DNA of 64,000 nt from Caryophanales bacterium UBA784 (GTDB lineage: Bacteria > Bacillota_I > Bacilli_A > RFN20 > CAG-288). Each line of letters starts with the position of its first letter. Position 1 is the stretch's first letter. The position numbers and the translations under genes were made by a program. Below, piece by piece: positions 1 to 7,682 of the stretch. The notes under the pieces were generated by a model that was not told the origin of the DNA, did not search any database, and saw nothing but the letters and a program-made list of their open reading frames with translations. The stretch is taken from contig DBJE01000013.1 of the NCBI GenBank assembly GCA_002297045.1, positions 248,001 to 312,000 of the forward strand. Reading direction: 5' to 3'.

Positions 1-1
1 C

Positions 2-436
2 TTTGCCTCCCTTGGCATCAGAGAGATTACCATTCATGCAGAAGCGAGGACCTTAGGCGATCTGCCTAAGCTTGCCTCCTTAAAGAAAGAATACCCACTT
101 TTGAAGAGGGGACTTGCCCTTTCGCCGGAGACGAAGGTAGAGGAGATTAGAGACTTCCTTCCTCTTTTTTCTTCCGTCCTTGTTATGTCCGTCGTCCCTG
201 GTAAGGGTGGACAGTCCTTCCTTCAGGGAAGCGAGAAAAAGATTTCCGCCCTGTCGATTTACCGGAAGGAGAAAGGTCTTTCCTACCAAATCGGAGTCGA
301 CGGAGGAATCGATACGGCTACCGGGCCTCTCTGCCTAAGAAACGGAGCCGACTATCTTATCGCCGGTTCTTCCTATAAAAAGAGCAAGGACAAGAAGAAA
401 TGGCTGCAGGAAAGGAAGAAAAACGCATCATGGTAA
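2..436 (+). CDS. rpe: Ribulose-phosphate 3-epimerase, C-terminal part
   Basis: Interconverts D-ribulose 5-phosphate and D-xylulose 5-phosphate in the pentose phosphate pathway; cytoplasmic TIM barrel. The 5' end lies before the window; the frame is open from base 2 and ends with a stop at 434-436 (144 residues seen of a usual ~215-225). The family signature VMSVVPGKGGQSF, then VDGGI and the phosphate-binding GADYLIAGSS segment, are in the right order. The motif KRGLALSP contains an AGG codon where homologues have a hydrophobic residue, in line with AGG being read as Met. Its end overlaps the next gene by a few bases, so the two are probably cotranscribed. Identification is firm; only the N-terminus is missing. 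Confidence 0.93.
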   Translation, partial: FASLGIREITIHAEARTLGDLPKLASLKKEYPLLKRGLALSPETKVEEIRDFLPLFSSVLVMSVVPGKGGQSFLQGSEKKISALSIYRKEKGLSYQIGVDGGIDTATGPLCLRNGADYLIAGSSYKKSKDKKKWLQERKKNASW

Positions 437-1122
437 ACAGTTCTTATCTTCTCCCCTCTCTGATCAGCTTCTTTCTTTCTGCTTTCCTTGGAATCGTCTC
501 CCTTCTTTTCTGCCGCTTTTTCAGCGGCTCCAAGAACGGAGAAAAGAAAAGCTTCCGGAACAGCTTCCCTTTTGAGTTTTATTCTTCTAGGAAAGGGCCC
601 TTAGCCATTCTTGTCCGTGTCTTCTTCCATGCCACCCTCTTTGCCGGCGTCTTCGGTGTCTCTTTCTTTTTCTTCGGCGTCTGCGAGTCTCCGTACAGGA
701 AAGCCGTAGGAATCAGTCTTCTTGTGTCCTTAAGGACCATGCTTTCCCTCCACTATAGGTCAATGCGGCTGATTAGGCTAAGAAGGGCAGTCAGTGTCGT
801 CAGCTTCCTTTCCTTTGATTATGCCGCTTTTAGGCTGTCGATCAGCATCCTGACTGGAAAAGCCCTTCTTACCGCAGAGAAAAGCATGATGAAGGCACCT
901 GTCTGTGTTGTCTTTGGACTTCTTACCTTAATCGGTCTTCTTTGCTTCTTTAACCCGAAGTTCTATACCTGGTTTAAGATGGACAAGGCAGAAGTGAACG
1001 GGACTATCTATTATGATAAGCCGAAGTGGAATTTCTATGCCTTCTACGAATGGGCCTTCTTCCTTGCCCAGTGTCTTTCCTTCCTTCTTCTTGGCACCTG
1101 TGCCTTACTTTACAGGATATAA
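430..1122 (+). CDS. Hypothetical multi-pass membrane protein
   Basis: A 230-residue protein with about five or six hydrophobic segments (for example around residues 5-30, 65-90, 95-115, 130-150, 165-185 and 210-230), so it is predicted to sit in the cytoplasmic membrane. I do not recognise a family. The ATG at 430 is preferred over an in-frame ATG at 400 because it follows a purine-rich GGAAG stretch and overlaps rpe by only 7 bases. Reading AGG as Met turns several apparent arginines inside the helices (around 760-800) into methionines, which gives more convincing membrane segments. A terminator follows directly, so it is the last gene of the rpe transcript. Confidence 0.6.
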   Translation: MVNSSYLLPSLISFFLSAFLGIVSLLFCRFFSGSKNGEKKSFRNSFPFEFYSSRKGPLAILVRVFFHATLFAGVFGVSFFFFGVCESPYRKAVGISLLVSLRTMLSLHYRSMRLIRLRRAVSVVSFLSFDYAAFRLSISILTGKALLTAEKSMMKAPVCVVFGLLTLIGLLCFFNPKFYTWFKMDKAEVNGTIYYDKPKWNFYAFYEWAFFLAQCLSFLLLGTCALLYRI

Positions 1123-1155
1123 AAAACCGCCTGTCCTTCGACAGGCGGTCTTTTT
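1121..1155. terminator. Bidirectional intrinsic terminator
   Basis: The 10-base arm ACCGCCTGTC pairs with GACAGGCGGT around a CTTC loop, flanked by A6 on one side and T5 on the other. It can end both the rpe transcript (+) and the rpmB transcript (-). Confidence 0.9.
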
Positions 1156-1167
1156 ATCGGATAAGAA

Positions 1168-1404
1168 CTACTTGGCTTCGGAAGTGGCAGCCTCGGCCTT
1201 GGCGGCAACGGCCTGGGCCTTAGCGTTCTTACGAAGAGTACGTAAGCCGGCTGCGGAAACACGCCTCTTGACCTTCTTGCCATTGATGACGACGGTGGTG
1301 TTCTGAAGGTTGACGTTCCAACGGCGGCAGGTATGTCTCCTAGAATGGGAAACGTTCTTTCCGTACTGCGGCTTCTTACCAGTGACAGGGCAAACTCTTG
1401 ACAT
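1168..1404 (-). CDS. rpmB: 50S ribosomal protein L28
   Basis: Small basic protein of the large ribosomal subunit, 78 residues. The N-terminus MSRVCPVTGKKPQYGKNVSH and the C-x2-H-C-R-R-W-NVNLQ block match bacterial L28. The start at 1404 is set by GGAGGAT 7-13 bases upstream; an in-frame ATG five codons earlier lacks this spacing. The AGG codon after SHS lies where Bacillus L28 has Met in SHAM, supporting AGG as Met. The C-terminus is an unusual alanine/lysine-rich tail. It has its own promoter and terminator and is monocistronic. Confidence 0.95.
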   Translation of the reverse strand: MSRVCPVTGKKPQYGKNVSHSRRHTCRRWNVNLQNTTVVINGKKVKRRVSAAGLRTLRKNAKAQAVAAKAEAATSEAK

Positions 1405-1461
1405 CTTAGTATCCTCCAATAGTTTCTGATTGATTGACTCTATAAAAAAACGTGCTTATAA

Positions 1462-1490
1462 ATGATACCATGCAAAGAAAAGATTGGCAA
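1462..1490 (-). promoter_or_regulatory. Sigma-70-type promoter of rpmB
   Basis: Read on the minus strand: TTGCCA, a 17-base spacer, then TATCAT. It is about 60 bases upstream of the rpmB start codon. Confidence 0.7.
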
Positions 1491-1994
1491 CTGTTTTTTG
1501 CTTCTTTCTTCGCTCCATAGGGATAAAAGGATTTTATTTTCAGGCAAATCCCTGGATTCTGTCTAAGTCAAAGGCTGTCTGTCAGCGGAATTTAAAGGTC
1601 CTTAAATGAAGTGGGAAGGGAAGAGAGTCTGTCCTTTCGCGGCCTTTTTTCGTGATTCTAAACCTAACCAAATGATATTTCGTTTTGTGCTTCCTTTGTA
1701 TGTTCTATCTTCTATTTATGGTTAGGGAACAAAGAAAATTTCTTCAAAAAAGAGCGAAGTGAACCTTTTCAAAGCACTCTTTCCTTTCGTTTATCTCTTG
1801 AATGTGTCAGTTTCTATCCGACGGGAATAACCCGAACAGATAAAGAAAGCCACCCCAAACGATGAGAAAGAAAACCTTGATTAGATTAAGCAGGTTCTTT
1901 ATCATTCTGTGTTTCACTTTTTTTATTCTTTCATAGAAGGAAGAAATGTTCAATAGTTATTCCTTCCTTTTCTTCCTCCTCCCTTTCTTCTTTC
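1491..1994. other. Intergenic region, AT-rich, no gene seen
   Basis: About 500 bases with no supported coding frame on either strand. The only structure noticed is an 8-base inverted repeat, CCTAACCA at 1663-1670 and TGGTTAGG at 1719-1726, enclosing about 48 T-rich bases. It has no clear promoter or terminator, so an RNA gene cannot be claimed. Confidence 0.5.
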
Positions 1995-2003
1995 TGTTAC
2001 AAT
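1995..2003 (+). promoter_or_regulatory. Extended -10 promoter of the transporter/HAD/mutY operon
   Basis: TGTTACAAT (TGn plus TACAAT). The start codon at 2019 is only 15 bases further on, so the transcript would have a leader of roughly 9 bases and no Shine-Dalgarno sequence. Confidence 0.6.
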
Positions 2004-2018
2004 AATCCGGTAACGAAA

Positions 2019-3599
2019 ATGACCATCCGGAACAAGACCTTCACGAGCGTAAACGCCCCGAAAGGGATTCAGATTGCCTTCGAGGCAAACGCCCTTTTCC
2101 GGGACGGCTTCTGGGAATTCATCGCGGTCTTCAGGCTCCTCTATGTCCAGTCAGCCTCTCCCATCAAGGGTGATCCGAGGTATACGCAGATGTTTTTCGC
2201 CATCACCAGGGGAGTCAGGGTGTCCAAGATACTTTCCATTTTCACTTGGATTATCTTCTCCCATTGGCTGGAAAAAGGAAGATTTCCTTTCGGGCGCTTC
2301 CGGACCAATCAGTTTGTCGGTGCAAGGATTGCCACCTTAGGCTTCTGCTTTAGGAGGTACATCACTCCTCTCTGCGGAAGCGGATGGACCTATGTCACCA
2401 TCTTTGTCCTAAGCTATGGTTTCTTTCAGCTTACCTATGCCATAAACGATCTTGGGTATTGGGGCTCGGTCAACCAGCTTAGCTACGACGAAAAAGTCAG
2501 AAGCCGGATTTCGGCTCTCGCCCTTAGGTTCTCCGGCATAGGTTCCTACCTTGTTGCCGCTATTGCCCCTGCCATTTCCGGAGCCGATTCAAAGCACAAC
2601 AGGATTGTCTTAAGTGCCATTCTTGTCTCCCTCTATTTTCTCTCTCAGGTCTTCTATACTCTCTTTAGGAAGGAACGTTATATTTCTAAGGAAAGGGAGG
2701 AAGAGAGAAGAAAATCCATCGCCGGGATTTTCGAACCCTTTAAAAGGAGGAGAGAATATCCTCAGCTTGCCTTAGCCGTCTTCAGTCATATCCTTCTCTT
2801 CCTTTCTTCCTATCTTAGGACAGGAAACTGTGCCAATTATTTCTACTACGAATATGGATATGGCGCCTTTGATTCAATGAGCCATTTTGAGGGGGCACTA
2901 AGGAACGGTGCAAAAGCCAACTTTATTTTCTCTCTCTGCTATGGATTCGGAGTCATCCTCTCTAACCTTCTTTACCCTGTTTTGCGTCGGAAGAGGAACA
3001 AGAAGCAGAGGCTGATCAGGGCAAGGCCAATCTGCCTCATAAGCTGTGTCTTCCTGTTCTTCTGTGGCAGGAAGGCGGGAAGGGAGATCTCCCTGTTTAT
3101 CGTGACTTTCATCTATGCCTTCTTTAACGGAGATATTTTTGCGACAAACTGTCTTGATATCTTCGATACGGCCGATTTATATGAGGCAAAGACCGGCAAG
3201 GAACGTTCCGGCTCTGTCTCTTCCTTGAAGTCCCTCGCCGTCCTTCTCGCCAATTCCCTTCAGACGATGTTCTTCTATGTCATCCTCTCTACCTGTGGAC
3301 TAAGGAGTGTGAACGACAGCGTAGGAGCTAGGGAGGCGGAGAACAGGATTACTCCGATTGAGGATTTCGAAAGCAAGGTCAATCAAAGGATAAGGAGCAC
3401 AGAGGGAAGGGAGGCTTCCTTAACTGCCTACCGGGCATGGATTACCCTCGTTCCTGCTTTGCTTCTGACTATCTGTGGATGCATTACGCTTTTCGGACTG
3501 AAGGCAAATGATGAAGAATATTATGACTCCATCGTCAGACCGAGGAAACAAAGACAGCATGATGAAAGGCTGAGAAAAAGAGAGGAACAGAATGATTAA
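2019..3599 (+). CDS. GPH-family (MelB-like) sugar transporter
   Basis: Predicted 12-helix cation:sugar symporter of the glycoside-pentoside-hexuronide branch of the MFS, 526 residues, in the cytoplasmic membrane. The diagnostic segment around residues 145-180 runs DLGYWGSVNQLSYDEKVRSR, corresponding to the conserved YW..L..D...R loop of MelB relatives. A highly charged cytoplasmic loop and C-terminal tail are present. Many apparent arginines in the helices are AGG codons and become Met under the proposed code. The gene starts almost at its promoter and overlaps the HAD phosphatase gene by 8 bases; the pairing suggests handling of a phosphorylated or glycosidic substrate. The substrate cannot be told from sequence. 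Confidence 0.75.
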   Translation: MTIRNKTFTSVNAPKGIQIAFEANALFRDGFWEFIAVFRLLYVQSASPIKGDPRYTQMFFAITRGVRVSKILSIFTWIIFSHWLEKGRFPFGRFRTNQFVGARIATLGFCFRRYITPLCGSGWTYVTIFVLSYGFFQLTYAINDLGYWGSVNQLSYDEKVRSRISALALRFSGIGSYLVAAIAPAISGADSKHNRIVLSAILVSLYFLSQVFYTLFRKERYISKEREEERRKSIAGIFEPFKRRREYPQLALAVFSHILLFLSSYLRTGNCANYFYYEYGYGAFDSMSHFEGALRNGAKANFIFSLCYGFGVILSNLLYPVLRRKRNKKQRLIRARPICLISCVFLFFCGRKAGREISLFIVTFIYAFFNGDIFATNCLDIFDTADLYEAKTGKERSGSVSSLKSLAVLLANSLQTMFFYVILSTCGLRSVNDSVGAREAENRITPIEDFESKVNQRIRSTEGREASLTAYRAWITLVPALLLTICGCITLFGLKANDEEYYDSIVRPRKQRQHDERLRKREEQND

Positions 3600-4257
3600 A
3601 CGGATATTCTTTGACCAGGACGGGACCTTGAGGGAATCTGCGCCTGGGATTAAGCACTCGGCAAGGAAGACACTTGAGGCGAGGAAAAGGAAGAGGATCC
3701 CCTATGAGAAACTTGACTTTATCATCGGGCCTCCGCTTTTGGACTGCTTCCGGAGGTGTGGGGTTCCGGAAGAAAGATTAAACGAGGCGGCCTCCCTCTA
3801 TCGCCATTTCTACGGAGAGGAAGGCGGGAAATATGAGGCTTCCCTCTATCCTGGCATCCTTGAATTATTGAAGAAACTGAAGGAGGATGGCAATCATCTT
3901 TATATTGCCACCTCAAAGGAAGCCTTTCTTGCCAAGGACATTGCCAAGCATTTTGGCTTTGCACCCTATTTTGACGATATTTTCGGAGCAAGCCTAGATG
4001 GCACCTGTGCAAAGAAGAAGGACATCCTTGCCAAGGGACTGTCGCTAACCGATTCCTCTCTCCCTGCCGTCAGGATCGGCGATACTTATCTTGACAGGGA
4101 AGGGGCGAAAGCAAATTCTATCCTTGGGATTGGGGTAGACTGGGGATACGGAGACAAAGAGAAAAGGAAAGAGTGCGGAGCATGGAAGATCTGTTCTTCC
4201 GGCAAGGAACTTGGTGACGTCCTTTCCGATAGGACGCCTTCCGATTTCACGGAATGA
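3592..4257 (+). CDS. HAD-superfamily hydrolase, phosphoglycolate phosphatase-like
   Basis: Cytoplasmic phosphatase of the HAD subfamily I, 221 residues. Motif I is FFDQDGTL (nucleophile and acid aspartates at residues 8 and 10), the helical cap contains GPPLLDCF, motif II is YIATSK, the conserved Lys lies in CAKKKDIL, and motif III is RIGDTYLDREGAKAN followed by GVDWGYG. This is the usual PGP/PpaX-like layout. It overlaps the transporter gene upstream and mutY downstream (ATGA at 4254-4257), so translation is likely coupled. The substrate is unknown; related enzymes act on phosphoglycolate, pyrophosphate or sugar phosphates. Confidence 0.8.
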   Translation: MIKRIFFDQDGTLRESAPGIKHSARKTLEARKRKRIPYEKLDFIIGPPLLDCFRRCGVPEERLNEAASLYRHFYGEEGGKYEASLYPGILELLKKLKEDGNHLYIATSKEAFLAKDIAKHFGFAPYFDDIFGASLDGTCAKKKDILAKGLSLTDSSLPAVRIGDTYLDREGAKANSILGIGVDWGYGDKEKRKECGAWKICSSGKELGDVLSDRTPSDFTE

Positions 4258-5285
4258 CCAAGAAGGAAGTCGATGCCCTTCTCACTTTCTATAAGGAGAA
4301 GGGCCGTCTCCTGCCTTGGCGTATGTCTCCCACTCCTTACCATGTCTATGTCAGCGAGATCAGGCTTCAGCAGACACGGGTAGAGGCGGTCAAGGAGCAC
4401 TATTTGCGTTTTATTGCCGCCTTTCCGACAAGGGAAGACTTTGTCCGTGCCAAAGAAGATGACTATTTAAAGCTGTGGCAGGGGCTTGGCTACTATTCCC
4501 GTGTGAAAAATAGGCATAAGGCAAGGAGCTTACTTGTTTCTGAACACCGCGGCATCCCACAGAGTGCAAAAGAGCTTCTTACATTGCCTGGAATCGGAGA
4601 GTATACCTCAAAGTCGATTGCCTCAATTGCCTTTCAGGGGAGAGAAGTCTCCGTGGACGGCAATCTTTTCCGTATCTTTGCCCGGCTTAGGGAATATCCA
4701 AAACCGTTTTCCCAAGCCGCCAAAAAGGACTGCGAGAAGTTCTTCCGCCCTTTCCTTCCTGATAGACCGGGCGACTTTAATCAGGCACTTAGGGATCTAG
4801 GAGAGATGATCTGCCTTCCAAAAGGCACGCCGCTATGCTCTGCCTGTCCGTTCAAGGAAAGCTGCCTTGGCTATAAGCACTCCAGCTTCCTTCTTTATCC
4901 TAAGAGCAGGAAAAAGAAGGAAAAGAAAGAGGAGAACCATGTTCTTTTCTTCCTTCTCTATCAGGGAAAGGTTCTTCTTCATAAGAGAGCAGATGATGGC
5001 CTCCTTGCCTCGCTATACGAACCAATCAACGTTTCTTCGGTAGAAGAAGGACTATCCCTTTATTCCCTCACAAAGAGCCAGATGACTTATCTAGGAAGCT
5101 ATAACCATGTCTTTTCCCATCGCATATGGAAAAGGAAGGCCTACTATTTTCTTCTCGGACAGCCTCCGGCTTTAGGAGACAGAGATGTTCTGGCTAGTAG
5201 GGAGGAACTTGCATCTTTTTACTCTATTCCCTCCGCTTTTTCTCCTTTTTTCAGCCTCCTTAAGGAGAAAAAACTGCTTTCTTAG
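4254..5285 (+). CDS. mutY: A/G-specific adenine DNA glycosylase MutY
   Basis: Removes adenine mispaired with 8-oxoguanine or G. In order: catalytic Glu35 in VSEI, helix-hairpin-helix LPGIGEYTSKS near residue 110, catalytic Asp135 in VDGN, the [4Fe-4S] cysteines 187, 194, 197 and 203, and a C-terminal NUDIX-like 8-oxoG recognition domain. At 343 residues it is full length. AGG codons 37 and 180 fall exactly where the family has the conserved Met of SEIMLQQT and ALMELG, whereas the conserved Arg in IFAR is CGG. The 3' end is duplicated 2.3 kb downstream (7503-7595), suggesting that the island in between was inserted here. Third gene of its operon. Confidence 0.96.
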   Translation: MTKKEVDALLTFYKEKGRLLPWRMSPTPYHVYVSEIRLQQTRVEAVKEHYLRFIAAFPTREDFVRAKEDDYLKLWQGLGYYSRVKNRHKARSLLVSEHRGIPQSAKELLTLPGIGEYTSKSIASIAFQGREVSVDGNLFRIFARLREYPKPFSQAAKKDCEKFFRPFLPDRPGDFNQALRDLGEMICLPKGTPLCSACPFKESCLGYKHSSFLLYPKSRKKKEKKEENHVLFFLLYQGKVLLHKRADDGLLASLYEPINVSSVEEGLSLYSLTKSQMTYLGSYNHVFSHRIWKRKAYYFLLGQPPALGDRDVLASREELASFYSIPSAFSPFFSLLKEKKLLS

Positions 5286-5303
5286 AGTGTATAGTTGGTT
5301 TCC
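5266..5303. repeat. Direct repeat, copy 1 (mutY 3' end)
   Basis: The 23 bases 5266-5288 recur exactly at 7576-7598 (offset 2310), and similarity without gaps extends from about 5221 to 5303 against 7531-7613. The first copy contains the true mutY stop codon. Confidence 0.85.
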
Positions 5304-5561
5304 CCATCTTTGTTAATAGCATTTCTGAACTTAGCACGTTCAAAAGAGGTTTTTCAATGGACTTATACGGGCTTAAACCAGCTCTGACAGGCAAAAGGAG
5401 AGGTAGACAAGGAAGAGGATAATTTTTGATTCCAGCAGTGGAGTCCTGTCCTCCAGCTTTGGTATAAAAAATAGATGAGGCCATCGCCATTATAGGCTTG
5501 CCTTTATTTACCCGAATTCTTAATCGTGAACCAACGTTCTTCTTCTCTTCGCTGATCTATG

Positions 5562-6086
5562 TTAATCCTCGTCCTTTCCGGAAATCAGTGGAGAGGAATC
5601 GACAATCTGTTTGAGTTCGCCAATAAACGATGTATCAATCTCTCCGCTATTTAGTTCGTAATTAAGATAGGGCATACCTTGTTCAAAATCCGCTTGCTCA
5701 CTTATGTCCTCATCGGTGTCCATGCAGATTTTTCTGTTCTCTGATATATAGATGAAACGCTTTACGCTTTCACCTGCCGGTTTTTCAATTTTCAGCCGGT
5801 AAAATTTGATTAAACTGGATATGTCTCCGCCAGTCTGGCCCCTGTATTTAATGTCCTTTTTATGCCGCACAGAAGCATCAAAGTCTAACACCTTTTCTGA
5901 AAGACTCGGACTAAGAGTAACGGGCGTGATGCATTTGAACGTGCTCGGATAGGCGGGATCGAATGAACTACGATAATAAAGCTTTACGCTAGCGCCATCG
6001 TATCTCGACTGATTGACTTTTAGTTGCTGTCCTTTGCATCCAGTTAGGCTGAAAAAGAGGGCAAGAATTAATCCGGTTTTCTTCAT
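5562..6086 (-). CDS. Small lipoprotein next to a secreted peptidase; possible inhibitor
   Basis: A 174-residue exported protein with a type II signal peptide: MKKTGLILALFFSLTGC, with the lipid-attachment Cys at 17. No known domain is recognised. It is homologous to the lipoprotein at 26651-27121: the segments ITPVTLSP, FYRLKIEKPAGES and RFIYISENRKI have counterparts there at matching spacing. It lies 11 bases downstream of the cysteine-peptidase gene on the same strand. Secreted papain-like peptidases such as streptopain and staphopain are known to be encoded next to a small inhibitor, so an inhibitor or immunity role is an attractive guess but no more. Confidence 0.6.
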   Translation of the reverse strand: MKKTGLILALFFSLTGCKGQQLKVNQSRYDGASVKLYYRSSFDPAYPSTFKCITPVTLSPSLSEKVLDFDASVRHKKDIKYRGQTGGDISSLIKFYRLKIEKPAGESVKRFIYISENRKICMDTDEDISEQADFEQGMPYLNYELNSGEIDTSFIGELKQIVDSSPLISGKDED

Positions 6087-6097
6087 CTGCAGTCCTC

Positions 6098-7090
6098 CTA
6101 TTTTGTCAAATATAAAAAACGGCCCATATAATAATTTGAATCATTGAAGATATAGTCTCCTTGCTTTGAATGGTCGGCAGCATTATAGTTGACCATATAA
6201 TAGTTTTGCCTTGTGCTTCCTGAACGGATAATAGAAAATCCGATTCCCAAAACAGTGTGTCCCCTCTTTCCATCGTTTCGTCTAAAATCTAACAGCACGG
6301 GATTGGATGAGGTCAAAATCCAGTCTTGATAGGAACTAAAACCAGTTCCTGAATTTACCTTTATTGTGGAACCGTTATGATTATTTAAATAGGACTGCAA
6401 TCCAGATTTTTCATTGGTAAGGTATGTTCCTTCTGTAGGCGAAGTTTTCCTTTCGGAAATTAATTCTTTGACTAAATTATGAACTGCGGATTCGTTGTCC
6501 TCTTGATTAAGGGGGAGTAATCCATTTACTAAATCATATGAACTATATCGATCGTAAAATGAAACAAGCCTGGCTCCGGAAACGGCAGAGCAAGCAATAT
6601 TGTAGTATCCAGGAACATCGTTAAAGTATTCGGGACATTTTGTGATGTATCTTTGAGCAGATTGACTATATATTTTTGATTCAAATAGATAATCTGGATG
6701 ACAGACTAGATTTGAGCTTGAAAAAGCTGACATTGATGTGGTTACGGCAGAAGGAGTTGCTTTGTTAGAGTCATGATAGGGCAAATCAGACAAATCAGCT
6801 TGGCATTTAGGCATAAAGGAACCATGATATATTGTTGTAATGATTCCATTCGAGTCTACGAGATAGTATCCGGCATACTTGCTGTTAGAGTCGTACAAAT
6901 AATAAACTTCCTCTAAACTTCCTTTGGATGTCTGAAGGCAGAACTTTTTTTCTTCTTTTATTAGATTTTGCGTCTGAGAGAGAAATCTAACTGATGGAAG
7001 AAGACTTTGCGAAATGATTTCTTTTTCCCTCGGCTTAATCGTAAAGAGATGGAATCCAAGAAGCATCATACTAATGATAAGTTTTTCCAT
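6098..7090 (-). CDS. Secreted cysteine-peptidase-like protein (C39-like/C10-like)
   Basis: A 330-residue protein with a short N-terminal hydrophobic stretch (residues 3-18) that can act as a signal peptide. Papain-type features: Cys in YYNIACSAVSGARLVSFYD (about residue 167) as possible nucleophile, and His in GHTVLGIGF (about residue 283) as possible base, with a later Asn/Asp-rich strand. This spacing fits bacteriocin-type C39-like and streptopain-type folds, but I cannot fix the family. The region is poorer in GC than its neighbours. The start follows AAGGAGGG with 8-base spacing. A decayed relative of the same gene is at 27139-27275. Confidence 0.55.
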   Translation of the reverse strand: MEKLIISMMLLGFHLFTIKPREKEIISQSLLPSVRFLSQTQNLIKEEKKFCLQTSKGSLEEVYYLYDSNSKYAGYYLVDSNGIITTIYHGSFMPKCQADLSDLPYHDSNKATPSAVTTSMSAFSSSNLVCHPDYLFESKIYSQSAQRYITKCPEYFNDVPGYYNIACSAVSGARLVSFYDRYSSYDLVNGLLPLNQEDNESAVHNLVKELISERKTSPTEGTYLTNEKSGLQSYLNNHNGSTIKVNSGTGFSSYQDWILTSSNPVLLDFRRNDGKRGHTVLGIGFSIIRSGSTRQNYYMVNYNAADHSKQGDYIFNDSNYYMGRFLYLTK

Positions 7091-7114
7091 GGTTAATTGC
7101 CCTCCTTATTGAGA

Positions 7115-7123
7115 ATTGTATCA
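7115..7123 (-). promoter_or_regulatory. Extended -10 promoter of the peptidase/lipoprotein pair
   Basis: On the minus strand TGATACAAT, 25 bases before the start codon, with AAGGAGG in between. Confidence 0.5.
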
Positions 7124-7502
7124 GGCTCAAATACATAAATAAAGAAAAAATAAATTTAATGTTTTTATCGTAAAAATGCTGAACATAAAACTAAAATATG
7201 TATACAAAAAAACATTAAACATCATCGTTCCAACTATTTGAGAAAAAGGCACCGACGGTTTTCCTTTATAATTTGTGTCCTGAGATACGGCTGTTAAGGA
7301 AAAACGAGAATACCATATGCATTCTAAAATATGATAGTGATGGCGCTTTGCATTGGCTCCTACTCTTTGCTGGTTATTGCTTCTTTTTTTCATCCTCACC
7401 ATGCTTAGCCAATTTTTCCTGCATTGAAGTACTTAGTACTTTTCATGGACAAGGCATTTCCGGTTTTTTCCTTCCCTCCATTTTCAGACTTAAAAATCAT
7501 AT
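7124..7502. other. AT-rich spacer of the island
   Basis: About 380 bases with no convincing coding frame; short T-rich frames on the plus strand have no homology signal or ribosome-binding site. It separates the peptidase promoter from the mutY remnant. Confidence 0.5.
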
Positions 7503-7595
7503 TCCGGCAAAAAGGAACGTAAATCCCCTTATTCAATCCCCTCTGTGGCTTCTTCTTTTTTCATTCTGCTTGAGAAGAAAAAACTGCTTTCTTAG
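7503..7595 (+). pseudogene. Remnant of the mutY 3' end
   Basis: In the mutY frame this stretch reads YSIPSVASSFFILLEKKKLLS and stop, against YSIPSAFSPFFSLLKEKKLLS and stop in the intact gene. An in-frame TAA just upstream (about 7491) shows it is dead. Together with copy 1 it brackets the island, as expected if an element integrated into the end of mutY and supplied a new 3' end. Confidence 0.75.
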
Positions 7596-7613
7596 AGTAT
7601 ATGCTTGGTTTCC
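7576..7613. repeat. Direct repeat, copy 2
   Basis: Exact 23-base match (7576-7598) to 5266-5288, with the following TTGGTTTCCC also shared. This copy continues into a working promoter for the next gene; copy 1 has lost the -10 box. Confidence 0.85.
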
Positions 7614-7634
7614 CTGTTCCCTTTTAACTATAAT
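7605..7634 (+). promoter_or_regulatory. Promoter of the dehydratase-activase operon
   Basis: TTGGTT, 18-base spacer, TATAAT. It lies in the sequence duplicated from behind mutY and precedes the start codon at 7683 by about 50 bases. Confidence 0.55.
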
Positions 7635-7682
7635 GCTTAGTGTGTTTGTGTATATTCAAAACCAAGGTAAAGGACAGAAAAG

